NCBI GenBank assembly: GCA_964512325.1
Contig: CAZEGN010000016.1
Location: 1 to 31,011, forward strand
Length of the DNA: 31,011 nt
Reading direction: 5' to 3'
From: JACQZO01 sp964512325
Lineage (GTDB): Bacteria > Patescibacteriota > Gracilibacteria > RBG-16-42-10
Part shown: positions 16,058 to 24,610 of the stretch, piece after piece
Layout: the number at the start of each line of letters is the position of its first letter
Position numbering within the stretch: position 1 is the first letter of the stretch
The notes under the pieces: generated by a model
What the model was told of the DNA's origin: nothing
Seen by the model: the letters and a program-made list of their open reading frames with translations, nothing else
The model's database searches: none
Position numbers and translations under genes: made by a program

Positions 16058-16648
16058 TTATTCTATTTTTACTTGTTCAGATTTCGCGACTGCAAGCATG
16101 TGATAGAAGTTTTTTTCATCAGGTATTAAAGCCACTTTTGCTGCTAGTCTATCTGAGAAGAGAGCGGCAGTAGGGCTCTGTAAAGCCTGAATAAGATCCT
16201 TATAGGCAGCAATAAGCTTTTTCATGTGAGCTACAATATCCGCTTGATTTACATTTATTCCAAGATGTTTGCTCGAACTAATCACAGTATCAGTGGGATT
16301 GTTTGTATGATTGAGTGTTTCTATATCATCACACACTCGCTTTAAAACTGCTAAGTTATCTGCTTTTATCCACTGTATCTCCTCACCTGTTTTTGCTGTA
16401 TATCCATTAGTCATGCCAGTGTCAGCTATTTCGGCTGCTCGTCTTTGAGCATCATGCTTAAAAACTGCACAGTTTTTATCAATCTCTTTCATCATTACAC
16501 CCAATTTAATGAGACTGTCGAATGAGAGCTTTTTGTCAGCAAGAGCTTCTATTGCAATCTCGAGCGCATTTAATACCTCTATGAATTCAGCATGGCCGGG
16601 GATATGCGGCATTTCGAGTGGGAATGTTTTAGTCATGTCTGGTGGCAT
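16058..16648 (-). CDS. Hypothetical protein, 196 aa, second gene of a kinase operon
   Basis: No family recognised. It is soluble and predicted helical throughout, with mixed charge and no signal peptide. The start ATG lies eight bases after the stop of the APH-family kinase upstream, so both are probably on one transcript. This may mean it works with the kinase, but that is inference only. The reading frame is undisturbed and codon use is like its neighbours. Confidence 0.65.
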   Translation of the reverse strand: MPPDMTKTFPLEMPHIPGHAEFIEVLNALEIAIEALADKKLSFDSLIKLGVMMKEIDKNCAVFKHDAQRRAAEIADTGMTNGYTAKTGEEIQWIKADNLAVLKRVCDDIETLNHTNNPTDTVISSSKHLGINVNQADIVAHMKKLIAAYKDLIQALQSPTAALFSDRLAAKVALIPDEKNFYHMLAVAKSEQVKIE

Positions 16649-16656
16649 AACACTGC

Positions 16657-17592
16657 TTAGGCAAGCTGGGTGATTTTTGCTTCCATGCGATTTATTATTT
16701 CGGCTAAAATAATCTCATATGTGCGATCTGTTGTTTGTATAGCTCTACTTTCGCTATCTAAAGACTCCCACTTTTTATGTAACAACAAGGAAAGGTCTTT
16801 ATAGAGTGACCACGTCAGCACTCGTGTCTTTAAGCTGCGATCTGATTGCGTTCGTGCTTGGTAATAAGCTAAGTAAGTGTCAATATCCACTTGTTCTGTG
16901 GGGGATGCCAGCAGTCCAGCCAAATCAAGAGCTGGATCCCCTATTCCTGCTTCTTCCCAGTCTACATACTTGATAGCATGATCACTTACTAGAATATTGC
17001 CCGAATGGAGATCACCATGTATGAAGGCTAAACTTTTAAGATCCATGAAGGACACAGCAAGCGTTTGAATCTGAGAAATAAGGCTGTCTATTAGTTGAGA
17101 TATGCGTAAGTCTTGAAGCACCTCAGGATCATTTTCTCTTCTGAAGTTAATCTTCGCTTCAAATAGCTTTACTATGTCTACCCCATTTACAGCAACGTGA
17201 TTAAAGTTGTGAAGTCTCGCCATTTGCTCAACATGAGCATGAATTAGTTTCTCATTCCAGACTAAAGGTGATTTGCCCTCAATAAATGATTGAATCATGT
17301 ATGACTCTCCTGCATTCTCATGAAAAATGAAAGGAATCGGGCCAATATCTTTTGGAATTGTTTGAAGCATTTGAAACTCAGATTTGAGTTTGGGAATCAA
17401 TTCAGGACGATGTGGTATCCTAAACACAAACACATTGCTCCCAATGGAAGCTTTGAATATATGATTATTTTCTCCATTACCAATCTTGGTGATTGATAGC
17501 AAGGATAAGTGGTTGGTATCAATGGAGAGTTCTTTTTTGTATTGCTCTAACGCATGCTGAATTAAGCGAGTGAAGTCGTTCATGGTACTCAT
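16657..17592 (-). CDS. APH-family phosphotransferase with canonical motif
   Basis: 311 aa. It has the full family signature. The N-lobe contains ITKIGNGENNHIFKAS and VFRIPHRP (about residues 30-60). The catalytic loop is FIHGDLHSGNIL, with catalytic Asp and Asn present. The metal-binding segment is YVDWEEAGIGDPALDLAGL. The HGDLHSGN form is closest to choline/ethanolamine kinase and thiamine-kinase-like proteins and to antibiotic kinases, so the substrate is left open. It leads a two-gene operon with the 196-aa protein. It is clearly different from the APH-like gene at 1242-2156, which has YND in place of HGD. No Shine-Dalgarno. Confidence 0.92.
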   Translation of the reverse strand: MSTMNDFTRLIQHALEQYKKELSIDTNHLSLLSITKIGNGENNHIFKASIGSNVFVFRIPHRPELIPKLKSEFQMLQTIPKDIGPIPFIFHENAGESYMIQSFIEGKSPLVWNEKLIHAHVEQMARLHNFNHVAVNGVDIVKLFEAKINFRRENDPEVLQDLRISQLIDSLISQIQTLAVSFMDLKSLAFIHGDLHSGNILVSDHAIKYVDWEEAGIGDPALDLAGLLASPTEQVDIDTYLAYYQARTQSDRSLKTRVLTWSLYKDLSLLLHKKWESLDSESRAIQTTDRTYEIILAEIINRMEAKITQLA

Positions 17593-17745
17593 TAAGCTAT
17601 CACGCTTCTAGATTAACATCGTGATTGATAAATACAAACCGCTCTTTTGCTATTAGAAAATGATAGTCACAATAGTGTCAGCAACCAGGAGTCAGCATTG
17701 GTAATGATACAGAAACCATAACAAGCCTCCGCTACTTTTTATGGT

Positions 17746-18447
17746 TTAAAATACTATAATGCCTTTTTGAGCAAAGAACTTTTTGAATTGCTGGTATGGC
17801 AGCTCGACATTTTGTTGAGAATCAGCATTTCTGCCACTAGGATTGTGAAACGTTAATGTCTTTTTGTTTTTATCATAACCAATGATCAGTACTAGATGTC
17901 CCCCTGCTTTGTTTGGTCTACGCTCAGGCTCATGAATTTCGGCATTTACAGAGGCAATCACATAGCCACTTTTAGCCAGAGTGCGAGAAATTTCTGAGAA
18001 AGTAAGCGCCGATACAGGCTTAGCATCTAAGTCGTATTCCTTTTCTACAAAAGTACAAAAAGGTTTGTAAAAAAGACCAGGGGAAGTTTTTAATGGCTCT
18101 CTATAACCTCTATACTCCATGCATTTCTTGGCTAGAGTCACCAGAGGAACTGTTTTCTCTCTTTTATGCGCCAAAATCATCTTTAAACACGCCATGCCAC
18201 AACCATTCCAACTCCAAAGTGCATACTCCTCAGGTGAGCTAGCTCCCGAGTTCCTCCAACGAGGATCATCTTGCGCCGCTATCTTTTCTGCAAGTATATC
18301 AGCTACTAGTTCTGGCGATTCCCATTGACTATAATAGGGCACATGAGCATGTAAAAAAGTCTTTTGGTCATTTCTTGTCACAAAGAACATCTTTATATGT
18401 TTGAGCGCAAGACGCATTCTTTTTAGGAAACAAGCTACTACCATCAT
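17746..18447 (-). CDS. C39-like cysteine peptidase
   Basis: 233 aa with the peptidase C39-like (papain-fold) layout. HVPYYSQWE marks the fold start at about residue 35. The catalytic Cys is residue 83 in WNGCGMACLKM. The catalytic His is in GGHLVLIIGYD (about residue 182). The Asn/Asp that supports it is in FHNPSG (about residue 199). Members cleave leader peptides or other proteins at the membrane or outside. The N-terminus is basic but lacks a clear signal peptide, so the site of action is uncertain. The start could also be Met11 or Met20. It points away from the copper island. No ABC transporter or peptide precursor gene was seen nearby. Confidence 0.87.
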   Translation of the reverse strand: MMVVACFLKRMRLALKHIKMFFVTRNDQKTFLHAHVPYYSQWESPELVADILAEKIAAQDDPRWRNSGASSPEEYALWSWNGCGMACLKMILAHKREKTVPLVTLAKKCMEYRGYREPLKTSPGLFYKPFCTFVEKEYDLDAKPVSALTFSEISRTLAKSGYVIASVNAEIHEPERRPNKAGGHLVLIIGYDKNKKTLTFHNPSGRNADSQQNVELPYQQFKKFFAQKGIIVF

Positions 18448-18831
18448 TTTAGATCACGTGTTTTAAGGATTTACGTACTTCTGTGATGAAACGGCTATAT
18501 TGTAGCACGGTAACTATTGATTGCCCTCTCTGCAGTGTCAAAAGTGATAATACGTGGATGATTATCAGGTTTCGCCATCTAATCTATGTCATCGACCTTC
18601 TGAGGCATACTATCCCATTTATTTACAGGCAATTCATACTACCACATTTAAATACAAATGAAATCTGCATGCATTTTTCCATCGATTATCACTACTCACA
18701 TGTGCCTCAATCTGCATCTTGGTTCTTCACTTGTAGTTACGGTCATTAACTAGCGGATTAGTGGCAAGTTTTGGCACAATAATTGTGTTCTGTTTTTTCC
18801 AGGCATATACTGCTAGTGTCTGAGGACCAAT
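18448..18831 (+). other. Intergenic region with the leader promoter of the copper island
   Basis: This 384-base gap separates the divergent C39-like gene and the copper block. A plus-strand open frame at 18483-18749 looks like chance, with poor composition and no domain. The gap holds a promoter-like pair at 18783-18811 and a palindrome at 18775-18787. No RNA gene was seen. Confidence 0.5.
18775..18811 (+). promoter_or_regulatory. Promoter and palindrome ahead of copper block 1
   Basis: TTGTGT (18783-18788) and TATACT (18806-18811) are 17 bases apart, fitting a sigma70-type promoter; transcription would start about 13 bases before the ATG at 18832. The palindrome CACAAT-A-ATTGTG (18775-18787) overlaps the -35 and could be an operator. 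It does not resemble the CsoR-like site at 25281-25299. Confidence 0.55.
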
Positions 18832-19218
18832 ATGATTATCAAAATACCGTATATCATTATTGCAACGATTCTGACCTTTCTGGGAACAATATTTTGTGGT
18901 GCCTTTATGACATTGCCTCAGGTTTATGCCAGTGAGCCTATTCATTGTGCACCAAGTGCTCTACATCATCATGAAGAGCATTCAACTGAAAACTTGCCCT
19001 GTCATGGCAGTACAAATCACAGCCATCAACCGGATAGCTACACTCTGCAGAGAAATTCTAGCGGTGCTATTGATGGTGATATCGTTACTAAAGTGTTTTT
19101 TCAGCTGCCACTCCAAGAAATCCTTGTAGCAGGAACCCGCCATCCTCAGCATTTCGGCTATATGCATGAGCGCTGGCGCTATCGGGCCCAGCATATTCAA
19201 ATACGGAAAAAAGAATGA
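18832..19218 (+). CDS. Secreted His/Cys-rich protein, first gene of copper block 1
   Basis: 128 aa. An N-terminal hydrophobic segment (residues 5-30, ending near VYASE) fits a signal peptide cleaved after VYA. The mature part is dense in His and Cys (a CAPSALHHHEEHSTENLPCH segment, then NHSH), which suggests binding of Cu or another metal outside the membrane. The C-terminus is more ordinary and ends QIRKKE. I do not recognise a family. It parallels the Cys-rich secreted gene that opens block 2 after CsoR (25578-25949), in size, signal and KKE end. It is followed after 78 bases by the His-rich anchored protein. The start was chosen because the ATG fits the promoter at 18783-18811. Confidence 0.65.
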   Translation: MIIKIPYIIIATILTFLGTIFCGAFMTLPQVYASEPIHCAPSALHHHEEHSTENLPCHGSTNHSHQPDSYTLQRNSSGAIDGDIVTKVFFQLPLQEILVAGTRHPQHFGYMHERWRYRAQHIQIRKKE

Positions 19219-19296
19219 TCGGTAAGCAAAACTTTGTGCAAAGCATTATTGCATTTAGCACTAACTTATTAGCTTTACTTACTTCTTATTCTTTCT

Positions 19297-19863
19297 ATGA
19301 AAAAAATCCCTGTTATGGGAATCACTGTGGTAACAATACTAGCATTATTTGTTGGGTTTATTATTTTTGTCGGCACTAAATCTCGTGACTATGAAGGCAT
19401 GACGAGTAGACAATTAGCCTTACGCTGTCTGCCTGCAGAAGGAAATACTGTCCACACCCATCAACACATCACTATAATGGCAAATAAGCAGGCAGTCGCC
19501 CTGCCTGAAGATGTGGGAATTGACCGAGCAAGTGGATGTATCCACCCTATTCATATGCATGATGATGCCAATCTGATCCATGTGGAGTCACCTGCTGTAA
19601 AAGACTTTATCCTGGGAGACTTCTTTGCGGTACTAAAACAGAGTTTTGATAACTCTCAAGTTCTGAATTACCGAGTCGATGCAGACCATGGCTTGAAAAT
19701 GTATGTCAATGGGCAAGAAACCAATGATTTTGAGCGCCTTCTTTTAGAAGACAAGCAAGATATTTTCATTACATACTATAGTCTCAAAGACGGTCCCGAT
19801 CCTCTTCCTCAACCTTATCAATGGGCAGAGGAAAGTCACAATGAAGAAAAACCACACCTTTAA
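19297..19863 (+). CDS. Membrane-anchored His-rich protein, probable metal binding
   Basis: 188 aa. Residues 4-27 form an uncleaved-looking N-terminal anchor. The outer domain carries clustered His: HTHQH at 53-57, then CIHPIHMHDD at 81-90 with Cys81, and HVESP at 95-99. A later DHGLKMYVNGQE strand follows, and the tail ends HNEEKPHL. The arrangement H-x-H-x-H ... C-x-H-x-x-H-x-H-D looks like a built metal site. I recall similar conserved unknown proteins in bacteria and archaea, but give no family name. The gene lies 20 bases before the multicopper oxidase, so it may deliver or store copper for it (inference). AT-rich leader, no Shine-Dalgarno. Confidence 0.7.
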   Translation: MKKIPVMGITVVTILALFVGFIIFVGTKSRDYEGMTSRQLALRCLPAEGNTVHTHQHITIMANKQAVALPEDVGIDRASGCIHPIHMHDDANLIHVESPAVKDFILGDFFAVLKQSFDNSQVLNYRVDADHGLKMYVNGQETNDFERLLLEDKQDIFITYYSLKDGPDPLPQPYQWAEESHNEEKPHL

Positions 19864-19883
19864 TCTTAATTTACTTTTATCTT

Positions 19884-21506
19884 ATGAAAAAACAGTATAT
19901 CACTATCGCGCTAATAGCAGTTGTCATTCTTTTATTGGCGTTTATTTACTGGCCTTTTTATAGGTCTTTATTTTCTGGCCCGGTCACAGCAACTCAGCCA
20001 AGCATGTCTAGTATGATGGCAACGAGTAACCTTGCTACATCGCCACAGCATTATCCTGCGAGCAATAGCAGCGCATTAGACACTAGAGCTGAAGCTAAAG
20101 CGGCCCCAGTAGTAACAGTTGATAATGGCGGTATCTATGCAATGAACGTCAGTGAAGTCAAAAAGGAGATCAATGGCAAAGTGATACCCTTGTTGGCCTA
20201 TAACGGTTCAATTCCAGGTCCCACTATCCAAGTACAGCAAGGCAGCACTATCCATCTTCAGCTGACGAACAACCTAAACATGGCGACCACACTTCATCCC
20301 CATGGTCTTCGTACTGCCATTGCTTTCGATGGCGTTCCAGATGTGACCCAAAAGCCCATTAAGCCTGGTGAAACCTTCACTTATGATCTTACCTTTCCTG
20401 ACCCAGGTGTGTATTGGTACCATCCTCACTTGCGTGAAGATGCGACCCAAAGTTTAGGGCTGGCTGGAAACTTTTTAGTTGTACCGACAGAAAAGAGTTA
20501 CTGGAATCCGGTTGAATATGAGTGGACCGCACTACTCAATGACATGTTGATTGACAAGAGTAATCCCAAACTAACAGTCAATGACACGCAAGTAGTTAAT
20601 GCGCTTATGGGCACTTATGGCAATACTCTATTGGTGAACGGCGAAACGAATTATCAGTGGGAGGCAAAACAGGGTGAGCGTGCTCGTTTCTATATCACCA
20701 ATGCATCTAATGTGCGTCCTTATCAACTTAACTTGGACGGTCTTAAGATGAAACTGGTAGGTAGTGACAATGGTAAATATGAGCAAGAAACATGGCAGAA
20801 TCAAATTATGTTAAATCCAGGTGAAAGAGCTATTGTTGAAACATACTTTGATATTGCCGGCAATTTTGCATTTACTCACCAAACACCCACCAAGACCTAT
20901 CAGTTAGGGGTTATTCGTGTTGCATCGAATACAGTTGACCCAGCGAAAAAACAGATATTTGAACAACTACATAATAACTCTGACATTGCTGCCAGTATTG
21001 ATCCTTTCCGAGAAGCGCTTAATAAACCAGTTGATAAATCCTTAAGGCTGAGCATGACAATGCCCACTCACGCTATGATGGGCGGCATGACGCAAGAAAC
21101 TAGCACCGACGGTATTGAATGGGAAGATAAAATGAGCTCAATGAGTAGCATGATGGCCAACAGTGCTCAATGGGAAATAATTGATCAAGCAACTGGCAAG
21201 AAGAATATGGATATTGATTGGCAATTTAAACAAGGTGATCAAGTTAAGCTCAAGATTACCAATGATGGCGACTCTATGCACCCCATGCAACACCCTATTC
21301 ATCTCCATGGTCAACGCTTCTTAGTAGTAAGTGAGAATGGCGTACGGAATACGAATCTTGTTTGGAAGGACACCGTATTAGTGCCCGCAGGACAAACGGC
21401 AGAGATCTTGGTGGATATGAGCAATCTTGGCACCTGGATGCTTCATTGCCATATTGCAGAGCATGCTGAGAACGGTATGATGTCATCATTTACTGTGAAG
21501 CATTAA
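19884..21506 (+). CDS. Multicopper oxidase, Met-rich, membrane anchored
   Basis: 540 aa. The copper ligands are all present. The type 2/3 His lie in LHPHG (138, 140), YHPHL (180, 182), HPIHLH (473, 475) and HCH (521, 523). The type 1 site uses His470, Cys522, His527 and Met532. The first motif reads HPHG, where many oxidases have HWHG. An N-terminal helix (residues 7-23) anchors it outside the membrane. Met-rich stretches (MSSMMATS near 41; MTMPTHAMMGGM and MSSMSSMMAN, about 390-425) recall the Cu(I)-collecting inserts of CueO-like cuprous oxidases. It probably oxidises Cu(I) to the less toxic Cu(II) using O2, so some oxygen exposure is implied. It lies between the His-rich anchored protein and the CPD ATPase, 11 bases before the latter. 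Confidence 0.95.
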   Translation: MKKQYITIALIAVVILLLAFIYWPFYRSLFSGPVTATQPSMSSMMATSNLATSPQHYPASNSSALDTRAEAKAAPVVTVDNGGIYAMNVSEVKKEINGKVIPLLAYNGSIPGPTIQVQQGSTIHLQLTNNLNMATTLHPHGLRTAIAFDGVPDVTQKPIKPGETFTYDLTFPDPGVYWYHPHLREDATQSLGLAGNFLVVPTEKSYWNPVEYEWTALLNDMLIDKSNPKLTVNDTQVVNALMGTYGNTLLVNGETNYQWEAKQGERARFYITNASNVRPYQLNLDGLKMKLVGSDNGKYEQETWQNQIMLNPGERAIVETYFDIAGNFAFTHQTPTKTYQLGVIRVASNTVDPAKKQIFEQLHNNSDIAASIDPFREALNKPVDKSLRLSMTMPTHAMMGGMTQETSTDGIEWEDKMSSMSSMMANSAQWEIIDQATGKKNMDIDWQFKQGDQVKLKITNDGDSMHPMQHPIHLHGQRFLVVSENGVRNTNLVWKDTVLVPAGQTAEILVDMSNLGTWMLHCHIAEHAENGMMSSFTVKH

Positions 21507-21517
21507 TATACCTTCAT

Positions 21518-23716
21518 ATGACTACTACATATGTTTGTCCAATGCATCCGCAAATAACCTCGAGCAAGCCTGACACCTGCCCACTTTGTGGCATGACATT
21601 AATTAAGGTGAAGGATGAGGATAAGAGTATGCAGGTGCATCATGGCCACAATCTCAAGCAATTGAGCTTTTGGGAACGATTCAAGCTGAGCATGACCATG
21701 AGTATGGGCATGGATCATACTGGTATTGGCGGTGGAGAAATGGCGGCGCTCATGGAAAAAGATATCAGAAACAAGTTTTTCTTTTCACTGATTCTTACGA
21801 TTCCAATCGTTTTCTATTCTCCTATGGGACGAGAGTTGTTTGGTATTAATCTACCTATTCCATTCTCACTCCCCCTATTTCTGCTCTTGCTGACAACACC
21901 AGTTTTTTTCTATGGTGGCTGGCTTTTCTTGTATTCAAGCTACCAGGCTTTGAAGCACAAGAATCTTAATATGTCGGTTCTGATTGCTGTAGGCATTAGT
22001 GCTGCCTACTTTTCTAGTATCTTACTTAATCTTTTAGGCAGCTCAGAATCGTTCTACGAAGCGGCAGCTATGCTTATTACCTTTGTTCTTTTTGGCCACT
22101 GGATGGAAATGAAGTCACGTCGGGGCACTACCGACGCTCTCCAAGCTCTCTTTTCACTGGTACCGCCTCAGGCCCGATTACTGCGCAATGACAAAGAGGT
22201 CCTAATCGCGACAACTGAGGTAAAAAAACACGATGTCCTGATTGTTAAACCTGGCGATAAGATTGCTGTTGATGGTGAAATTATCGAAGGAGAAAGTGCC
22301 ACCGATGAATCGTTGATCACGGGAGAATCTTTGCCAGTAACTAAGCGCACTGGCGATCAAGTGATTGGAGGATCTATCAATCAGTCTGGCACTTTCAAAA
22401 TGAAAGCGCTGAAGATTGGTGATGAAACAGCCCTTGCCCATATTGTGAAAATGGTAGAAACCGCACAAAACTCGAAAGCACCTGGTCAAAAGTTGGCTGA
22501 CAAATTTGCTAAATACCTTGTGATCTTCGCCGTTGGCGCTGGGATTATCACCTTTATTGCCTGGTACGGGTTCATGGCTGAATCATTCCTCATGGCCTTA
22601 ACATTTGCTATATCAGCCGTGGTTATTGCTTGTCCTGACGCTCTCGGATTAGCGACACCTACGGCAGTGGCTGTGGGCACAGGTATTGGAGCAAAGCACA
22701 ACATTCTTATTAAAGATGCTGCCACTTTAGAGTCGGTTTCCAGAATTCAAGCTATTGTTTTTGATAAGACAGGCACTCTCACAGAAGGCAAACCCACGAT
22801 CACGGATATTGTTGCAGTTAAAAAAGGAACTGAATATGAGTTACTTGGTTTGGCGGCATCCATTGAAGCTAAATCAAATCATCCATTAAGTAGAGCGTTG
22901 CTTCGAAGAGCAGATGAAGATGGAATAAAGCTACAAGAAGATGTGCAGCATTTTGAAAGCCTGGCAGGCCTGGGTATCAAAGCGAAGATTCAGGATAAAA
23001 CTGTACTTGTGGGCACACTCAAATTAATGGAAAGTCACAAGGTTACTATTGATCCTCTTCGGGCAGAGATCGATGCCTTATTAGCTGCAGGCAAGACATT
23101 AATGATTATTGCTGAAAACACTAAGGTCGTGGGTGTTATTGCTGCCACTGACCAAGTACGTAGTTCCGCCAAAGAGACTATTCAGGCATTGCAGTCTCAA
23201 GGTATTGAAGTGGCGATGATCACAGGGGACAATAAAGCAACCGCTGAAGCCGTGGGAAAAATACTCAGCATTAATCGCGTCTTTGCGGAAGTATTGCCTG
23301 GAAATAAGGCGACGTATGTCCAAGATCTACAGAAAGAAGGCAAGTTTGTCGCCATGGTTGGTGATGGTATTAACGATGCTCCGGCATTAGCACAAGCTGA
23401 CATTGGTATAGCTATTGGCGCTGGTACCGATGTGGCAGTTGAAACAGCAAAGGTGGTGCTGATGAAGTCAGATCCCAACGATGTTCTGAAAGCGATTGTG
23501 CTTAGTAAAGCAACCATCCGCAAGATGAAACAGAATCTCTTTTGGGCTTCTATTTACAATATCTTGGCAGTACCTTTAGCCGCTGGTGTTTTGTATCCCG
23601 CTTTTCATATTATGTTGCGTCCCGAGATAGCTGCGCTACTGATGAGCATCTCTTCGATCATTGTGGCTGTAAATGCTGTGTCTCTGAAACGTGTTGAGAA
23701 ACAACTTACTAAATAA
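21518..23716 (+). CDS. P1B-type metal ATPase with CPD motif and CPMHP N-terminal site
   Basis: 732 aa, a full heavy-metal P-type ATPase. The N-terminus has no HMA domain; it has a short Cys4-type site, CPMHP (from residue 6) and CPLCGM (from residue 20), as in many metal-binding ATPase and CusB-type heads, followed by a His/Met-rich stretch. The TGES actuator loop (LITGESLPVTKR), the phosphorylated Asp416 in DKTGTLTEG, the nucleotide-site His-Pro (NHPLSRA) and the hinge GDGINDAPALAQAD are present. The membrane metal motif reads ACPDALGLATPT (Cys372-Pro373-Asp374), CPD in place of CPC, the Cu(I) form, or CPH. The metal is probably copper from its neighbours, but a different oxidation state or ion is possible. 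It is downstream of the oxidase with an 11-base gap. Confidence 0.95.
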   Translation: MTTTYVCPMHPQITSSKPDTCPLCGMTLIKVKDEDKSMQVHHGHNLKQLSFWERFKLSMTMSMGMDHTGIGGGEMAALMEKDIRNKFFFSLILTIPIVFYSPMGRELFGINLPIPFSLPLFLLLLTTPVFFYGGWLFLYSSYQALKHKNLNMSVLIAVGISAAYFSSILLNLLGSSESFYEAAAMLITFVLFGHWMEMKSRRGTTDALQALFSLVPPQARLLRNDKEVLIATTEVKKHDVLIVKPGDKIAVDGEIIEGESATDESLITGESLPVTKRTGDQVIGGSINQSGTFKMKALKIGDETALAHIVKMVETAQNSKAPGQKLADKFAKYLVIFAVGAGIITFIAWYGFMAESFLMALTFAISAVVIACPDALGLATPTAVAVGTGIGAKHNILIKDAATLESVSRIQAIVFDKTGTLTEGKPTITDIVAVKKGTEYELLGLAASIEAKSNHPLSRALLRRADEDGIKLQEDVQHFESLAGLGIKAKIQDKTVLVGTLKLMESHKVTIDPLRAEIDALLAAGKTLMIIAENTKVVGVIAATDQVRSSAKETIQALQSQGIEVAMITGDNKATAEAVGKILSINRVFAEVLPGNKATYVQDLQKEGKFVAMVGDGINDAPALAQADIGIAIGAGTDVAVETAKVVLMKSDPNDVLKAIVLSKATIRKMKQNLFWASIYNILAVPLAAGVLYPAFHIMLRPEIAALLMSISSIIVAVNAVSLKRVEKQLTK

Positions 23717-23743
23717 TTACTTTTACTATTTAAAATTTATTCT

Positions 23744-23959
23744 ATGAAAAAGTCATCTTTCATCCACGGAATAGCAATTGTGTCTGGTATTTGGGGAATG
23801 TTAGCATTAATCGGTGCTTGGTTAGCTGGGGAGAGTGGCACTATATGGGGATTTACTCAACAACATTGTTTCTTTGATGCAATCGTATTAGAGCTCATCT
23901 CGGTCTCCGCAGGTGTGTGTGCTATCTATCGTAGGCAGTTGGAGTGTGAAAGCCGTTAA
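23744..23959 (+). CDS. Small membrane protein, 71 aa
   Basis: Two hydrophobic helices (about residues 8-27 and 42-62) with a basic end, YRRQLECESR. It contains Cys in both halves (QQHCFFDAIV and GVCAIY). It resembles small two-helix membrane proteins often found beside metal ATPases, but I do not recognise a family. It follows the ATPase after 27 bases on the same strand, with an AT-rich leader and no Shine-Dalgarno, so it is likely expressed with it. Confidence 0.6.
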   Translation: MKKSSFIHGIAIVSGIWGMLALIGAWLAGESGTIWGFTQQHCFFDAIVLELISVSAGVCAIYRRQLECESR

Positions 23960-24027
23960 GGACGCAAGATGAACGCTAGTGTGATCGTTCCTGATAATTA
24001 AAGTCACTTCATACTTTGTTAATTTAA

Positions 24028-24531
24028 ATGAATATGCATAATAGATCATTAAACAGTCACGAACCAATTCATGGCAGTGTATTCTTGTTAGCTTTTAAGC
24101 TTTTTGTGATTCTATTTTTGAGTGATGCTGTATATCTGTTAATTGATAGATCTTTGTTTGAAGGATTACAGATGGATACATATCACAATCTTGTTTTACT
24201 ATTAACTGGTCTTTATATATTCAAATCATTAGTGCAAATAATTTTGGTTTTATGGGTAGTATTTCATTGGCTGTATCACAAATATCATATTGATTACGCT
24301 CAGAAGAAGCTCTATGAATACAAAGGTATTCTCCATAGTAAAGAACATATGTCTGATTTGAAAAATGTAAGAGATGTCTCAATGGAACAAACTATTTTTG
24401 GTAAAATCTTTAATTATGGCAATATTGTATTAACTATCTCTGCCTCAGGTGGTTATGCTGAGAAAGTGCGGATGAAAAGCATTCAAGAGCCGAAGTTATA
24501 TGTGGATTTTTTGGAGGCATGTGGTAATTAG
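24028..24531 (+). CDS. Membrane protein with a bacterial PH-like domain
   Basis: 167 aa. Two membrane helices (about residues 22-40 and 55-82) come first. They are followed by a cytoplasmic beta-rich domain of the bPH2/YdbS type (YHIDYAQKKLYEYKGILHSK, then a DVSMEQTIFGKIFNYGNIVLTI core), which is the usual signature of this group: YKGI, then FG.I..YG.I. The role of these domains is generally unknown. It is the sixth gene of block 1. There is no obvious link to copper; it may be carried along in the transcript. A weak hairpin (GAACG...CGTTC, 23972-23991) lies just before it. Confidence 0.75.
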   Translation: MNMHNRSLNSHEPIHGSVFLLAFKLFVILFLSDAVYLLIDRSLFEGLQMDTYHNLVLLLTGLYIFKSLVQIILVLWVVFHWLYHKYHIDYAQKKLYEYKGILHSKEHMSDLKNVRDVSMEQTIFGKIFNYGNIVLTISASGGYAEKVRMKSIQEPKLYVDFLEACGN

Positions 24532-24610
24532 TTAACTTTTAAAACTTTTTGGGGTAATGGAAAACTGTCCTTAAAACCTTGTTATTTGTCATTTTTTCTA
24601 GCCTTTATTT

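Noticed and set aside
18483..18749. Plus-strand ORF of 88 aa before the copper island
   Set aside because: Composition is unlike protein coding, no homology is recognised, and it overlaps the control region.
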